From NCBI RefSeq assembly GCF_024305175.1, contig NZ_JAMWYY010000030.1, positions 1 to 36,694 of the forward strand: a DNA stretch of 36,694 nucleotides, given 5' to 3'. Shown here piece after piece: positions 24,820-32,412 of this stretch; positions within the stretch are counted from its first letter, which is position 1; the number at the start of each line of letters is the position of its first letter. The stretch comes from Flavobacterium sp. Its GTDB lineage: Bacteria > Bacteroidota > Bacteroidia > Flavobacteriales > Flavobacteriaceae. Under the pieces are notes generated by a model. That model worked only from the letters and a program-made list of their open reading frames with translations, was not told the DNA's origin and did not search any database. Made by a program: the position numbers and the translations under genes.

Positions 24820-25704
24820 ATGATAAATGCAGCAGATAGCAGTTTTAAAATTGCAGCACCTTTCAGCATAGCAGGTGCTATAACGCACGAGAGCCTCGGA
24901 GCCACTAAAGAGGAGAAGAAACAGGCGCTTAAACAGATAAGCAAGCAGTTGGGCAAGCTGCAGGATAAAATGTATGCCAACAACCGCTATAGTGTGCTGA
25001 TATGCCTGCAGGGTATGGACACATCGGGCAAGGACAGCCTTATACGTGAGGTGTTTAAATATTTTAATGCAAGGGGTGTTAATGTTTATACATTTAAACA
25101 GCCTACATCACGCGAACTTAAGCATGACTATTTATGGCGGCACTATGTAGCCCTGCCCGAAAAAGGCAAGTTTGCTGTTTTTAACCGCAGCCATTATGAA
25201 AATGTACTCGTAACGCGGGTGCATCCTGAATATTTGCTGAATGAAAACCTGCCGGGTATGGATACTGTTGAAGATGTCCCTGCTGATTTTTGGCAGCAAC
25301 GGTTTAAGCAGATAAATAACTTTGAGAAACATCTGGCTGAAAACGGCACTATAATATTAAAATTCTTTTTGCATATAAGCAAAGAGGAGCAGCGCCAGCG
25401 ATTACTGCGAAGGCTGAACAAGAAAAGCCATAACTGGAAATTTTCGCCTGCCGACCTTGATGAAAGAGGATTTTGGGAAGATTACCAAAAGTATTATGAA
25501 GAAGCCATAAACAATACCTCTAAGCCACATGCGCCCTGGTATGCCATACCTGCCGATGATAAAAAGGCTGCCCGCTACCTTGTTGCAAAAACAATTTATG
25601 ACGAATTGCTTAAATATGATATCCGCGAGCCTGAGGTTGATGATGAGGTTATGGAGAATATTAACCTTTATAAAAGGAAACTTTCAACTGAAAATCCTGA
25701 CTGA
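24820..25704 (+). CDS. ppk2: Polyphosphate kinase 2 family protein
   Basis: A 294-residue P-loop kinase of the PPK2 family, which moves phosphate between polyphosphate and nucleotides. Walker A is CLQGMDTSGKDS (about residues 65-76), the lid-associated segment follows (YTFKQPTSRELKHDYLWR), and Walker B is AVFNRSHYENVLVTRVHPEY. Arginines of the lid module are present (RQRLLRRLNKKSHNWKFSPADLDERGFW). The single-domain length suits class I or III; residue-level class cannot be settled by eye. The gene is divergent from the propeller-like gene and its last 37 bases overlap the 3' end of the convergent receiver-like gene. Confidence 0.92.
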   Translation: MINAADSSFKIAAPFSIAGAITHESLGATKEEKKQALKQISKQLGKLQDKMYANNRYSVLICLQGMDTSGKDSLIREVFKYFNARGVNVYTFKQPTSRELKHDYLWRHYVALPEKGKFAVFNRSHYENVLVTRVHPEYLLNENLPGMDTVEDVPADFWQQRFKQINNFEKHLAENGTIILKFFLHISKEEQRQRLLRRLNKKSHNWKFSPADLDERGFWEDYQKYYEEAINNTSKPHAPWYAIPADDKKAARYLVAKTIYDELLKYDIREPEVDDEVMENINLYKRKLSTENPD

Positions 25705-26036
25705 TCGGTATCCAGCAGTTCTTTAAATTCATCTTCGCTAAGGCAGATACCTAAATTCTGCACTTTCTCATTGTCATCTTCATCACCGTTTATAAAATAC
25801 AGGGGTATTGATGCCGTTAGTTTGCGCTTACGGATCTCCTCTGCTGTAATACGCCCGTGTGCCGGTTTTACTGCATAATTTATAATTATGGCATCAGGCT
25901 TGCAAACCGCTGTGTTTTTATAAGCGGTACCGCCATTGGATAACTCTGTACCTACAATTTTATGCGGGGTACCCTTGCAATATTCTATAAGCGGCGTTGT
26001 ACTGTCTTTACTCCAGTCAATAATAAATAGCTTCAT
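25668..26036 (-). CDS. Receiver-like (CheY-fold) protein lacking the phospho-acceptor Asp
   Basis: About 122 residues from the ATG at 26036 (MKLFIIDWSKDSTTPLIEYC). The fold pattern is that of a response-regulator receiver: a first beta-strand ending in acidic residues (FIIDWSKD), a third strand DAIIINYAVKPAHGRITAEE, and a later strand SIPLYFINGDEDD. At the usual phospho-Asp position the sequence is INYAVKP with no Asp, so phosphorylation is unlikely. It resembles stand-alone pseudo-receivers with an SHGR-type loop. The frame is open to 26102, but that extension runs through the terminator of the upstream gene. Convergent 3' overlap with PPK2 is 37 bases. Confidence 0.62.
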   Translation of the reverse strand: MKLFIIDWSKDSTTPLIEYCKGTPHKIVGTELSNGGTAYKNTAVCKPDAIIINYAVKPAHGRITAEEIRKRKLTASIPLYFINGDEDDNEKVQNLGICLSEDEFKELLDTDQSGFSVESFLL

Positions 26037-26068
26037 TTTTATGCGGATGTGTGGTAATAACAAAAGTA

Positions 26069-26098
26069 AAAAACCTGCACCAAAAAGGTACAGGTTTT
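26069..26098 (-). terminator. Terminator of the outer-membrane barrel gene
   Basis: On the minus strand AAAACCTGTACC, loop TTTTT, GGTGCAGGTTTT, then TTACTTTTG; one A-C mismatch in the stem. It follows the barrel gene by 40 bases and supports the later start (26036) for the next gene. Confidence 0.75.
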
Positions 26099-26138
26099 GC
26101 AAAGTTAGTTTTTGTACTTAGGTGTTAAAGGTGTTATG

Positions 26139-26672
26139 TTATAACCTGAAGCCATAGGCCAGCCTCAATGCTATCTGGTCGGCGTTAAAATCATTCATGC
26201 CTTCATAGCGTACGCTAATATCTATTACGTCATTGGCATAGCCTACACCGGGCGACCATAAAAAGGTAGTTTCATCATAATCATTAGTTACCGCGAAACC
26301 GGCACCAACTTCGCCCAACACATAAAAGCTGTTTTCCCATACAAAGGCTTTAAAGCCGGCCTTTACAGGTATGTAGCCTAAATCATCTATATAATCTTCT
26401 TCGCCAAAAAGGTGTGTATAACCTGTTGTAAGGGTTAAAGATGTTTTTTGGGTAAGGTCATATTGCAGCCTTACATCTCCGCCAAGTACAAAGTTAAAAT
26501 AATCACCTGTTGCGGGGCCTGCATTAAGGCCAAAACCAAGCCTGAAGCCCTGTTCATAATTATCCAGGGCCGGTTCGCCCGTTCCGGTAATATCCTGTGC
26601 AAAAGCACTTCCTGCACCTAAAAAACATAATGCACTCAGCATCAGTCCTTTTACATTCATCAACTGTTTCAT
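26139..26672 (-). CDS. Outer-membrane beta-barrel protein (OmpA/porin-like, small)
   Basis: About 177 residues with a signal peptide (MKQLMNVKGLMLSALCFLGA to SAFAQ). The mature protein alternates hydrophobic and polar residues in strands (FRLGFGLNAGPATGDYFNFV, VRLQYDLTQKTSLTLTTGYT, KAFVWENSFYVLGEVGAGFA, IDISVRYEGM) and ends LRLAYGFRL with a terminal aromatic-x-hydrophobic pattern, typical of an 8-stranded outer-membrane barrel. The start is taken at the Met opening the signal peptide; another Met lies two codons upstream and the frame is open to 26723. The function (adhesin, stress or structural) cannot be told. Confidence 0.8.
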   Translation of the reverse strand: MKQLMNVKGLMLSALCFLGAGSAFAQDITGTGEPALDNYEQGFRLGFGLNAGPATGDYFNFVLGGDVRLQYDLTQKTSLTLTTGYTHLFGEEDYIDDLGYIPVKAGFKAFVWENSFYVLGEVGAGFAVTNDYDETTFLWSPGVGYANDVIDISVRYEGMNDFNADQIALRLAYGFRL

Positions 26673-26849
26673 AATCATTTTCTCTTTTATTACTGATGTA
26701 AAATTAGTATGCCTGCATCGCAAATAATTCCAATATTTTGTTAATAATTTGAGAAAGGCTTATTAAAATTTTACATATGTAAGATTACATTGATGATTAT
26801 CAAATTTATAGCATTTATAATTCATCATGCCTTAACCAAATCTTCTGCT

Positions 26850-26857
26850 TACATTTG
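26850..26857 (+). promoter_or_regulatory. Probable -7 box of the MATE gene
   Basis: TAcaTTTG matches TAnnTTTG, 20 bases before the preferred start. No clear -33 box is visible. It implies a very short leader. Confidence 0.5.
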
Positions 26858-26877
26858 CGGCCTAATTGCATGAAAAA

Positions 26878-28266
26878 TTGAAGTTTTCCACTTACACAAA
26901 AGAATTCAGGTACAACATCAGCCTTGCATGGCCGGTAGTTTTGGGTATGCTTGGGCATACCATAACCGGTATTGTAGATAATATTATGGTGGGTAAGCTG
27001 GGTACTGCCGAGCTTGCTGCTGCCTCATTAGGTAACAGTATGGTGTTTATTGCCATGTCTGTAGGCATAGGGTTTTCTACAGCCATAACACCAATAGTGG
27101 CACAATATGATGCCGAAAAAAGTACGGCTATGGTGCGCACTGTTTTCCATAACGGGCTTTTGTTGTGCACAATATTGGGTGCTTTTCTTTTCGGTGTAGT
27201 GTGGTTTGCCAAACCGCTTATGTACTTAATGAACCAGCCTGAAGAAGTTGTAGCGCTTGCAGCTCCCTACATCGACTGGGTTGCTTTTTCGCTCTTCCCG
27301 ATGGTTATTTTCCAGGGCTACAAGCAATTTACAGATGGTTTATCTTTAACCAAATATGCCATGTATGCGGTTATTATAAGTAATATAATCAATATAGTGG
27401 TTAACTACCTGCTCATTTATGGTATATGGTTCTTCCCCGAAATGGGTATTATAGGCGCTGCCCTCGGTACTGTAGTGTCCCGTATATTTATGGTTGTATA
27501 TATGCATTATATACTTGCGCGCAACAATAAGCTCAAGACTTACCTTTCAGGCTTTAGCTTTGGCGAAATACAAAAGTCGGTACTGCGCAGGATAACAGCT
27601 CTCGGGCTGCCATCCAGCATGCAGATGCTTTTTGAGGTGGCGCTTTTTACGGCTGCAGTATGGCTTTCGGGTTCTATAGGCAAATCGAGCCAGGCTGCAA
27701 ACCAGATAGCACTTAGCCTTGCCAGCCTTACATTTATGTTTGCCATGGGGCTTAGCGTGGCGGGTATGATACGTGTAGGCAACCAAAAGGGGCTGAAGGA
27801 TTATAAAAAGCTATTGTTGGTAGCGCGCTCTATATTCTTGCTTGCGGTATTGCTCGAAATTGCTTTTGCTATTTTGTTTGTGGCATTCCATAAAATCTTG
27901 CCGCCGTTGTTCCTTGATATGAATGATGCTTCGCTAATCGGCGAAAATGCAGTAGTTATAAGTATTGCTGCACAATTACTTTTGGTAGCTGCCGTTTTCC
28001 AGATAAGCGATGGTATACAGGTAGTAGTGCTGGGTGCGCTGCGTGGCCTGCAGGATGTAAAAATACCCACCGTTATTACTTTTGTTTCCTATTGGATAAT
28101 CGGCTTCCCGATATCATATTACTTAGGGCATTATACCAGCCTTGAGGCGGCAGGCATCTGGATAGGGCTGCTGGCAGGCTTAACTGCGGCTGCTTTATTT
28201 TTGTATCTTCGTTTTAATTATTTAACTAAAAAACTGATCAGCCGGCAACGATTGGCTGAACGTTAA
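26878..28266 (+). CDS. MATE family multidrug/Na+ antiporter
   Basis: A ~463-residue inner-membrane exporter with about 12 hydrophobic segments in two six-helix halves. The N-terminal signature reads SLAWPVVLGMLGHTITGIVD, NIMVGKLGTAELAAASLGNS, as in NorM-type MATE transporters, which expel cationic compounds against Na+ or H+. The second half begins near RRITALGLPSSMQMLFEVA. There is no ATG near the start of the conserved sequence: TTG at 26878 (KFSTYTKEF follows) aligns best with remembered homologues, and TTG at 26866 is the alternative. An ATG at 26870 is out of frame. A small acidic protein follows after 20 bases. Confidence 0.93.
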   Translation: MKFSTYTKEFRYNISLAWPVVLGMLGHTITGIVDNIMVGKLGTAELAAASLGNSMVFIAMSVGIGFSTAITPIVAQYDAEKSTAMVRTVFHNGLLLCTILGAFLFGVVWFAKPLMYLMNQPEEVVALAAPYIDWVAFSLFPMVIFQGYKQFTDGLSLTKYAMYAVIISNIINIVVNYLLIYGIWFFPEMGIIGAALGTVVSRIFMVVYMHYILARNNKLKTYLSGFSFGEIQKSVLRRITALGLPSSMQMLFEVALFTAAVWLSGSIGKSSQAANQIALSLASLTFMFAMGLSVAGMIRVGNQKGLKDYKKLLLVARSIFLLAVLLEIAFAILFVAFHKILPPLFLDMNDASLIGENAVVISIAAQLLLVAAVFQISDGIQVVVLGALRGLQDVKIPTVITFVSYWIIGFPISYYLGHYTSLEAAGIWIGLLAGLTAAALFLYLRFNYLTKKLISRQRLAER

Positions 28267-28286
28267 CTTTAAACAATAAACCAGTA

Positions 28287-28517
28287 ATGGAATTACCAAA
28301 ATTTGTACTTGCCGATAATACCGATTTCCCGGATGATATTTTTATCATACATCTTGATTACCCGCGCTTTATAATAAACCTTAAAGATGATGAGGTAGAG
28401 TTTTTAGAAGAGCCGGACGACCTTGATGAAAATGAACTTGAATCTGAAATGGAATCACTGATAGAAGAAGCAAACAAATTCTATGACCGCGAAATGGAGC
28501 GGTATGAAGGTGAGTAG
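28287..28517 (+). CDS. Small acidic protein of unknown function
   Basis: A 76-residue soluble, strongly acidic protein. The first half is beta-rich (KFVLADNTDFPDDIFIIHLD, YPRFIINLKDDEVEFLE); the second is an acidic helix (DENELESEMESLIEEANKFY). It has no signal peptide or TM helix. It is 20 bases downstream of the MATE transporter and probably co-transcribed. I do not recognise a named family; similar short proteins are common in Flavobacteriia, from memory. Confidence 0.75.
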   Translation: MELPKFVLADNTDFPDDIFIIHLDYPRFIINLKDDEVEFLEEPDDLDENELESEMESLIEEANKFYDREMERYEGE

Positions 28518-28520
28518 TAA

Positions 28521-28629
28521 TTAGCTTTTTAGCTGACAGCTCACAGCTTTCAGCGATTAGCTTTCGCTGTATTGTCATTCAGAGCTAAGTGAATCTATTC
28601 TGTCTTTTTTGCTGAAAGCCGAAAGCTAA
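28521..28629. repeat. Composite intergenic repeat element with inverted AGCT-rich arms
   Basis: The left arm (28521-28569) repeats AGCTGACAGC, AGCTTTCAGC and TTAGCTTTCG. The right arm (28611-28629) carries GCTGAAAGC followed by CGAAAGCTAA, the reverse complements of left-arm units. Between them, TGTCATTCAGAGCTAAGTGA (28573-28592) and the following ATCT resemble a TGTCATTC-GAGC-AAGTGAA-ATCT motif that I recall as scattered in Bacteroidota genomes. It separates two convergent genes and holds no reading frame of note. Confidence 0.6.
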
Positions 28630-28641
28630 CGGTTAACAGTT

Positions 28642-29730
28642 TTACTTTCCAAAATACTTATCCAGTAATATTGTAGCGGCTGCAAACGGTGAGAGTTCAT
28701 TGTTTTGCACCGCTTTTTTATATTGCTCTATAAGCGGGGCTATGTCTTCGCGGTTATAAAAGCCTGCCTTTAGCTGTTCATTTATGGTTTCTGTAAGCCA
28801 GTAACTGTTTTGGCCGGCACGCTTGCCTTCAAAATAACCATTAGCCTTTACCATTTCAAAGTAATCGGTTACAACCTGCCACACATCGGCAATGCCATCA
28901 TGGGTTATGGCGCTGCAGGTAGTTACCTTTGGCTGCCAACCTGAACTTTTAGCAGGGAACAGGTGCAGCGCACGATTAAATTCTGTTTTTGCCAGCTTTG
29001 CTTTTTTAATATTATCGCCGTCGGCCTTGTTTATAACTATCAGGTCGGCCATTTCCATAATGCCACGTTTAATGCCCTGTAATTCATCGCCTGCCCCTGC
29101 AATTTTAAGCAAGAGGAAAAAATCTACCATACTGTGCACCGCAGTTTCACTTTGGCCCACGCCAACCGTTTCTATAATTATGGTATCAAAACCACAGGCT
29201 TCACAAAGTATGATGGCTTCGCGGGTTTTGCGGGCTACCCCGCCCAGAGTATCACCTGATGCCGATGGCCGTATGTAGGCATTCTCATCTTTAACCAGTT
29301 CTTCCATACGGGTTTTATCGCCCAGTATGCTGCCATGCGATACAGAACTGCTGGGGTCAACCGCCAGTACCGCCACTTTTTTGCCGATACCGGTAAGGTA
29401 TTTACCAAACGCTTCTATAAAAGTACTTTTACCAACCCCCGGCACGCCTGTTATACCAATGCGAACCGACTTGTTAGCATACGGCAGGCATTTGTTTATA
29501 ACCTCGTTTGCCTTTTCTAGATGTGTTGCATTTGTGCTCTCTACAAGCGTAATGGCACGGCTAAGCATGGTTTTGTTTCCTGCCAGTATGCCGTTAACTA
29601 TTTCCTGCGCATCGGGTTGTTTGCGGCGCAGTTTGGTAATCTGTGCAATGGCTGCCTCGCTGATGCTTTCAGGCTGGTTTATACCATCTTTTTCGTGCAA
29701 TGCGGTTTTATGGTTGTACTTATTTTCCAA
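28642..29730 (-). CDS. meaB: Methylmalonyl-CoA mutase-associated GTPase MeaB (ArgK family)
   Basis: A 362-residue G3E-type P-loop GTPase that protects and loads adenosylcobalamin into methylmalonyl-CoA mutase. Walker A is GITGVPGVGKSTF; the family-specific block VLAVDPSSSVSHGSILGDKT and RMEELVKDENAYIRPSASG follows, then IIIETVGVGQSE (switch region) and the base-recognition motif VINKAD. The mutase genes are not in the window, but the protein implies B12-dependent propionate/succinyl-CoA interconversion. It is 65 bases downstream of the Rrf2 regulator on the same strand, so the two could share a transcript. Confidence 0.95.
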   Translation of the reverse strand: MENKYNHKTALHEKDGINQPESISEAAIAQITKLRRKQPDAQEIVNGILAGNKTMLSRAITLVESTNATHLEKANEVINKCLPYANKSVRIGITGVPGVGKSTFIEAFGKYLTGIGKKVAVLAVDPSSSVSHGSILGDKTRMEELVKDENAYIRPSASGDTLGGVARKTREAIILCEACGFDTIIIETVGVGQSETAVHSMVDFFLLLKIAGAGDELQGIKRGIMEMADLIVINKADGDNIKKAKLAKTEFNRALHLFPAKSSGWQPKVTTCSAITHDGIADVWQVVTDYFEMVKANGYFEGKRAGQNSYWLTETINEQLKAGFYNREDIAPLIEQYKKAVQNNELSPFAAATILLDKYFGK

Positions 29731-29795
29731 AAGAGGATTGTTTATACCCGTAAAGTTAAGGGTTTTGGTAAAAACACTTTAAAAAAGGTAAAGAT

Positions 29796-30203
29796 TTAAA
29801 ACGACTCTGCAAACTGCAACAGCGTAATGCCGCACAGCTTGTTGTTTATATCGCCGTTTATATCATCATAAAGCCTATCCAGGCTCATATTGATTTTCTT
29901 ACCCACCGGGCAGTTCTGGTTAGGAGTGTTCTTGCAATATCCCAGGTTTACCTGCTCAAAAGTTATCCTGAAAATATCGCCAAGCGAAATTTCTGTTGCA
30001 GGCCTGGCAAGGCGTGTGCCTCCATATTTACCTTCTCGGCTTTCTACAAGGCTGTGCTTTTTAAGGTTGGCAATTTCTTTACGGACGAGTACAGGGTTTA
30101 TGTTCATGCTCGAAGCCAGCATTTCTGAAGACAGGTAGTCTTCAGGGTATTTAGAGAGTACCGAAAGTATGTGCACCGTAATGGCAAATTTACCTGAAAT
30201 CAT
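29796..30203 (-). CDS. Rrf2 family transcriptional regulator (YwnA-like)
   Basis: A 135-residue regulator with a winged helix-turn-helix (about 1-75: ITVHILSVLSKYPEDYLSSE, MLASSMNINPVLVRKEIANL, GKYGGTRLA). Cysteines occur at GYCKN, QNCPVGKKI and NKLCG; the NCPVGK pattern is that of YwnA-like members, so redox or small-molecule sensing rather than a classical Fe-S cluster is likely. The ATG at 30203 is chosen because a consensus promoter lies directly upstream and the conserved domain starts there; the frame stays open to 30377 but that would pass through the promoter. It is divergent from the AEC transporter, a candidate target. Confidence 0.9.
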   Translation of the reverse strand: MISGKFAITVHILSVLSKYPEDYLSSEMLASSMNINPVLVRKEIANLKKHSLVESREGKYGGTRLARPATEISLGDIFRITFEQVNLGYCKNTPNQNCPVGKKINMSLDRLYDDINGDINNKLCGITLLQFAESF

Positions 30204-30223
30204 TTCTGTAATAAATTCTGTTA

Positions 30224-30253
30224 CAAATATAGAGGGAATTACCAAACCGCAAA
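30224..30253 (-). promoter_or_regulatory. Promoter of the Rrf2 regulator gene
   Basis: On the minus strand TTTG (30250-30253), 18 bases, TATATTTG (30224-30231), a full consensus match 20 bases before the ATG at 30203. Confidence 0.83.
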
Positions 30254-30278
30254 ACATCTGCTGTTTTTTCTGCAAACT

Positions 30279-31232
30279 ATGGGCAATAACCGTATTTTTG
30301 GCGAAAATATAAACTTTCAGCTGTTGGATAGTATTCTGCTTGTTTTTATTTGTATGCTTGCGGGCGTAGGGCTGCAACGTGTAAAGGCATTCCCTAAAAA
30401 TGCCTATGTTGCGCTTAACCAGTTTGTAATTTACATATCATTGCCGGCACTGGCTTTATATTACATACCTAAAATTACGGTAAGCTTTAAGCTGCTGTAT
30501 CCGTTGGGTGTGGCGTGGATTGGCTTTTTGCTGGCCTTCCTGTTTTTCTTTACGCTTGGCAAGGCAATGGGCTGGTCTAAAAAGCTTACCGGCTGCCTTA
30601 TACTTACCGCAGGGCTTGGCAATACCTCTTTTGTAGGTTTCCCGGTTATAGAGGCGCTATATGGGAAAGAAGGGCTGCAAACAGCAATTATTGTAGATCA
30701 GCCCGGTACATTTGTGGTAATGGCAACATTCGGCATTATGGTAGCAGCTGCTTACAGCAGGGGTGCGGTAGGCACATCCGCTATAATCAGGAAGATAGTT
30801 TTATTTCCGCCGTTCATAGCTTTTTTTACCGCTATATTTATGAATGTCGCGGGTTATGACTTTACAGATGCCCTGCAATCGGTATTTCAGCGGCTGGGCA
30901 GTACGGTGACCCCGGTTGCGCTTGTTGCTGTTGGCATGCAGCTTAAAATTGAACGCAAAAGCAGGCACTGGGGCTTTTTAGCGCTTGGGCTTTTCTTTAA
31001 GCTTATAATAATGCCGGCTTTCTTTTTCATACTATACAAGCTTATTATAGGCGCTGACGGCCTTTCTGTAGATGTATCTGTAATGGAGGCTGCCATGGCA
31101 CCTATGATTACAGCATCCATACTGGCTTCGTCGCATGGGCTCAAGCCCCGCTTATCAGGCATGATGATAGGTGTAGGTATTCCGTTGTCGTTTTTAACGC
31201 TGGCGTTATGGTACTGGCTGTTACAGCTATAA
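30279..31232 (+). CDS. AEC family transporter (auxin efflux carrier superfamily)
   Basis: A 317-residue inner-membrane protein with about ten hydrophobic helices. Motifs of the AEC/bile-acid-sodium-symporter-like fold are visible: FVIYISLPALALYYIPKI, LTAGLGNTSFVGFPVIEALY, TPVALVAVGMQLKIE and MEAAMAPMITASILASSHGL. Such proteins export or take up malate, malonate or other organic acids; the substrate is unknown here. The start is uncertain: a TAttTTTG box (30293-30300) lies just inside the frame, and a TTG at 30324 followed by DSILLVFICML would be an alternative start. Divergent from the Rrf2 gene. Confidence 0.9.
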   Translation: MGNNRIFGENINFQLLDSILLVFICMLAGVGLQRVKAFPKNAYVALNQFVIYISLPALALYYIPKITVSFKLLYPLGVAWIGFLLAFLFFFTLGKAMGWSKKLTGCLILTAGLGNTSFVGFPVIEALYGKEGLQTAIIVDQPGTFVVMATFGIMVAAAYSRGAVGTSAIIRKIVLFPPFIAFFTAIFMNVAGYDFTDALQSVFQRLGSTVTPVALVAVGMQLKIERKSRHWGFLALGLFFKLIIMPAFFFILYKLIIGADGLSVDVSVMEAAMAPMITASILASSHGLKPRLSGMMIGVGIPLSFLTLALWYWLLQL

Positions 31233-31249
31233 TTCCCCCCGATGTATAA

Positions 31250-31285
31250 CTCCTAAAATGCAGGAGTATTTTCCGCATTTTAGGA
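31250..31285. promoter_or_regulatory. Inverted repeat upstream of the yceI-doxX operon
   Basis: TCCTAAAATGC (31251-31261) and GCATTTTAGGA (31275-31285) form a perfect 11-base inverted repeat with a 13-base spacer. A nested CTCCT/AGGAG pair (31250-31254, 31262-31266) competes with it. No T-run follows, so an operator is as likely as a terminator for the AEC gene. Confidence 0.5.
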
Positions 31286-31381
31286 TTTAAGCCTTAATTT
31301 ACACTATTTTAACGGCTGTTTGTAGCATTTTACGTATTTTTACAATGCTAAACCAAAACCATTAATAAACCAAAGGAAATT

Positions 31382-31912
31382 ATGGCGACAAAAAACTGGG
31401 CATTAGACCCTGCACACTCAGAAATTCTTTTTAAAGTTAAACACCTTGTAATTTCTACTGTATCGGGTTCTTTCGGAGAATTCAGCGGAAGCGCAACTAC
31501 ACCGGAAGATACTTTTGAAGGCGGAGAAGTTTCTATCTCAATTAAAGCGGCAAGTATCAATACCAACAATGGGCAGCGCGATGGCCATCTTCGTAGTGAA
31601 GAGTTTTTTGATGCCGAAAACCATCCGGAAATTACAATTAAAACTACCTCTATAGAACAGGTTAGCGACGACGATTATACTATTAAAGCTGATTTTACCA
31701 TGAGGGGCGTAACCAAACAGGTAACCTTTAAAGGTGAATATGGCGGAACGGCAACAGATGGCTATGGCAATAAAAAAGTTGGGCTTGAAGTTACTGGTAA
31801 GATAAACAGGACAGATTACGGGCTTAACTGGAATGCTGTTATTGAAGGCGGGGGGTTAACCGTAAGTGAAGAAGTAAAACTTATAGGCAACCTTCAATTT
31901 ACTGAACAGTAA
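31382..31912 (+). CDS. YceI family lipid-binding-like protein
   Basis: A 176-residue YceI-fold beta-barrel predicted to bind isoprenoid-type lipids. Typical segments are WALDPAHSEILFKVKHLVIS, VSGSFGEFSG, the helix region RDGHLRSEEFFDAENHPEIT and LTMRG-like FTMRGVTKQVTF, ending VSEEVKLIGNLQF. It has no signal peptide, so this member should be cytosolic. It is followed after two bases by a DoxX gene, a pairing seen in many Bacteroidota and proteobacteria and associated with redox stress. Confidence 0.93.
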   Translation: MATKNWALDPAHSEILFKVKHLVISTVSGSFGEFSGSATTPEDTFEGGEVSISIKAASINTNNGQRDGHLRSEEFFDAENHPEITIKTTSIEQVSDDDYTIKADFTMRGVTKQVTFKGEYGGTATDGYGNKKVGLEVTGKINRTDYGLNWNAVIEGGGLTVSEEVKLIGNLQFTEQ

Positions 31913-31914
31913 TC

Positions 31915-32343
31915 ATGCGGATGTTCAGTACTTCATACAACCAAAACCTGTATGATATAGCGTTACTTTTACTGAGGATAACCGTAGGCTGTTTTATGAT
32001 GACACACGGGCTCCAAAAGCTGGATATGCTGATGGAAGACGGCCCTGTAAAGTTTGCAGACCCTATAGGCGTAGGAGAGCAATTGTCACTAATCCTTACC
32101 GTATTTGCAGAACTTATCTGTTCGTTTTTAATCATTATGGGTTTTGCCACAAGGCTGGCAGCTATACCGCTTATTATTACCATGCTGGTTATATTATTTG
32201 TGGTGCATGCCAATGACCCGTTTGATAACAAAGAACTTCCGGGCCTTTACCTTGCAGTATATATACTGCTGCTTGTTGTGGGCAGCGGAAGGTTTTCAGT
32301 CGACAGGCTTATAGCCGGCGGCAAAAAGAAAAAGATATTTTAA
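31915..32343 (+). CDS. DoxX family membrane protein
   Basis: A 142-residue protein with four predicted TM helices: ALLLLRITVGCFMMTHGLQK, LSLILTVFAELICSFLIIMG, AAIPLIITMLVILFVVHAND and GLYLAVYILLLVVGSGRFSV. The GLQK after helix 1 and the SGRFSVDRLI end are DoxX hallmarks. DoxX proteins are linked to quinone or thiol redox homeostasis at the membrane. It is in an operon with yceI, and a strong terminator follows. Confidence 0.92.
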   Translation: MRMFSTSYNQNLYDIALLLLRITVGCFMMTHGLQKLDMLMEDGPVKFADPIGVGEQLSLILTVFAELICSFLIIMGFATRLAAIPLIITMLVILFVVHANDPFDNKELPGLYLAVYILLLVVGSGRFSVDRLIAGGKKKKIF

Positions 32344-32354
32344 TATTATACTAT

Positions 32355-32385
32355 AAAAAAAGCGCCCTTTTTTAAGGGCGCTTTT
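32355..32385. terminator. Bidirectional terminator between doxX and hsp20
   Basis: AAAAAAGCGCCCTT, loop TTTT, AAGGGCGCTTTTT between two convergent genes. Confidence 0.93.
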
Positions 32386-32412
32386 TACATAAACCAACTA
32401 ACTCAAAAACTA

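Noticed and set aside
26037..26102. N-terminal hydrophobic extension of the receiver-like protein
   Set aside because: The extension coincides with the terminator hairpin of the upstream gene, and the conserved fold begins at the Met at 26036.
30204..30377. 58-residue N-terminal extension of the Rrf2 regulator
   Set aside because: It would run through a full consensus promoter and is absent from the family.
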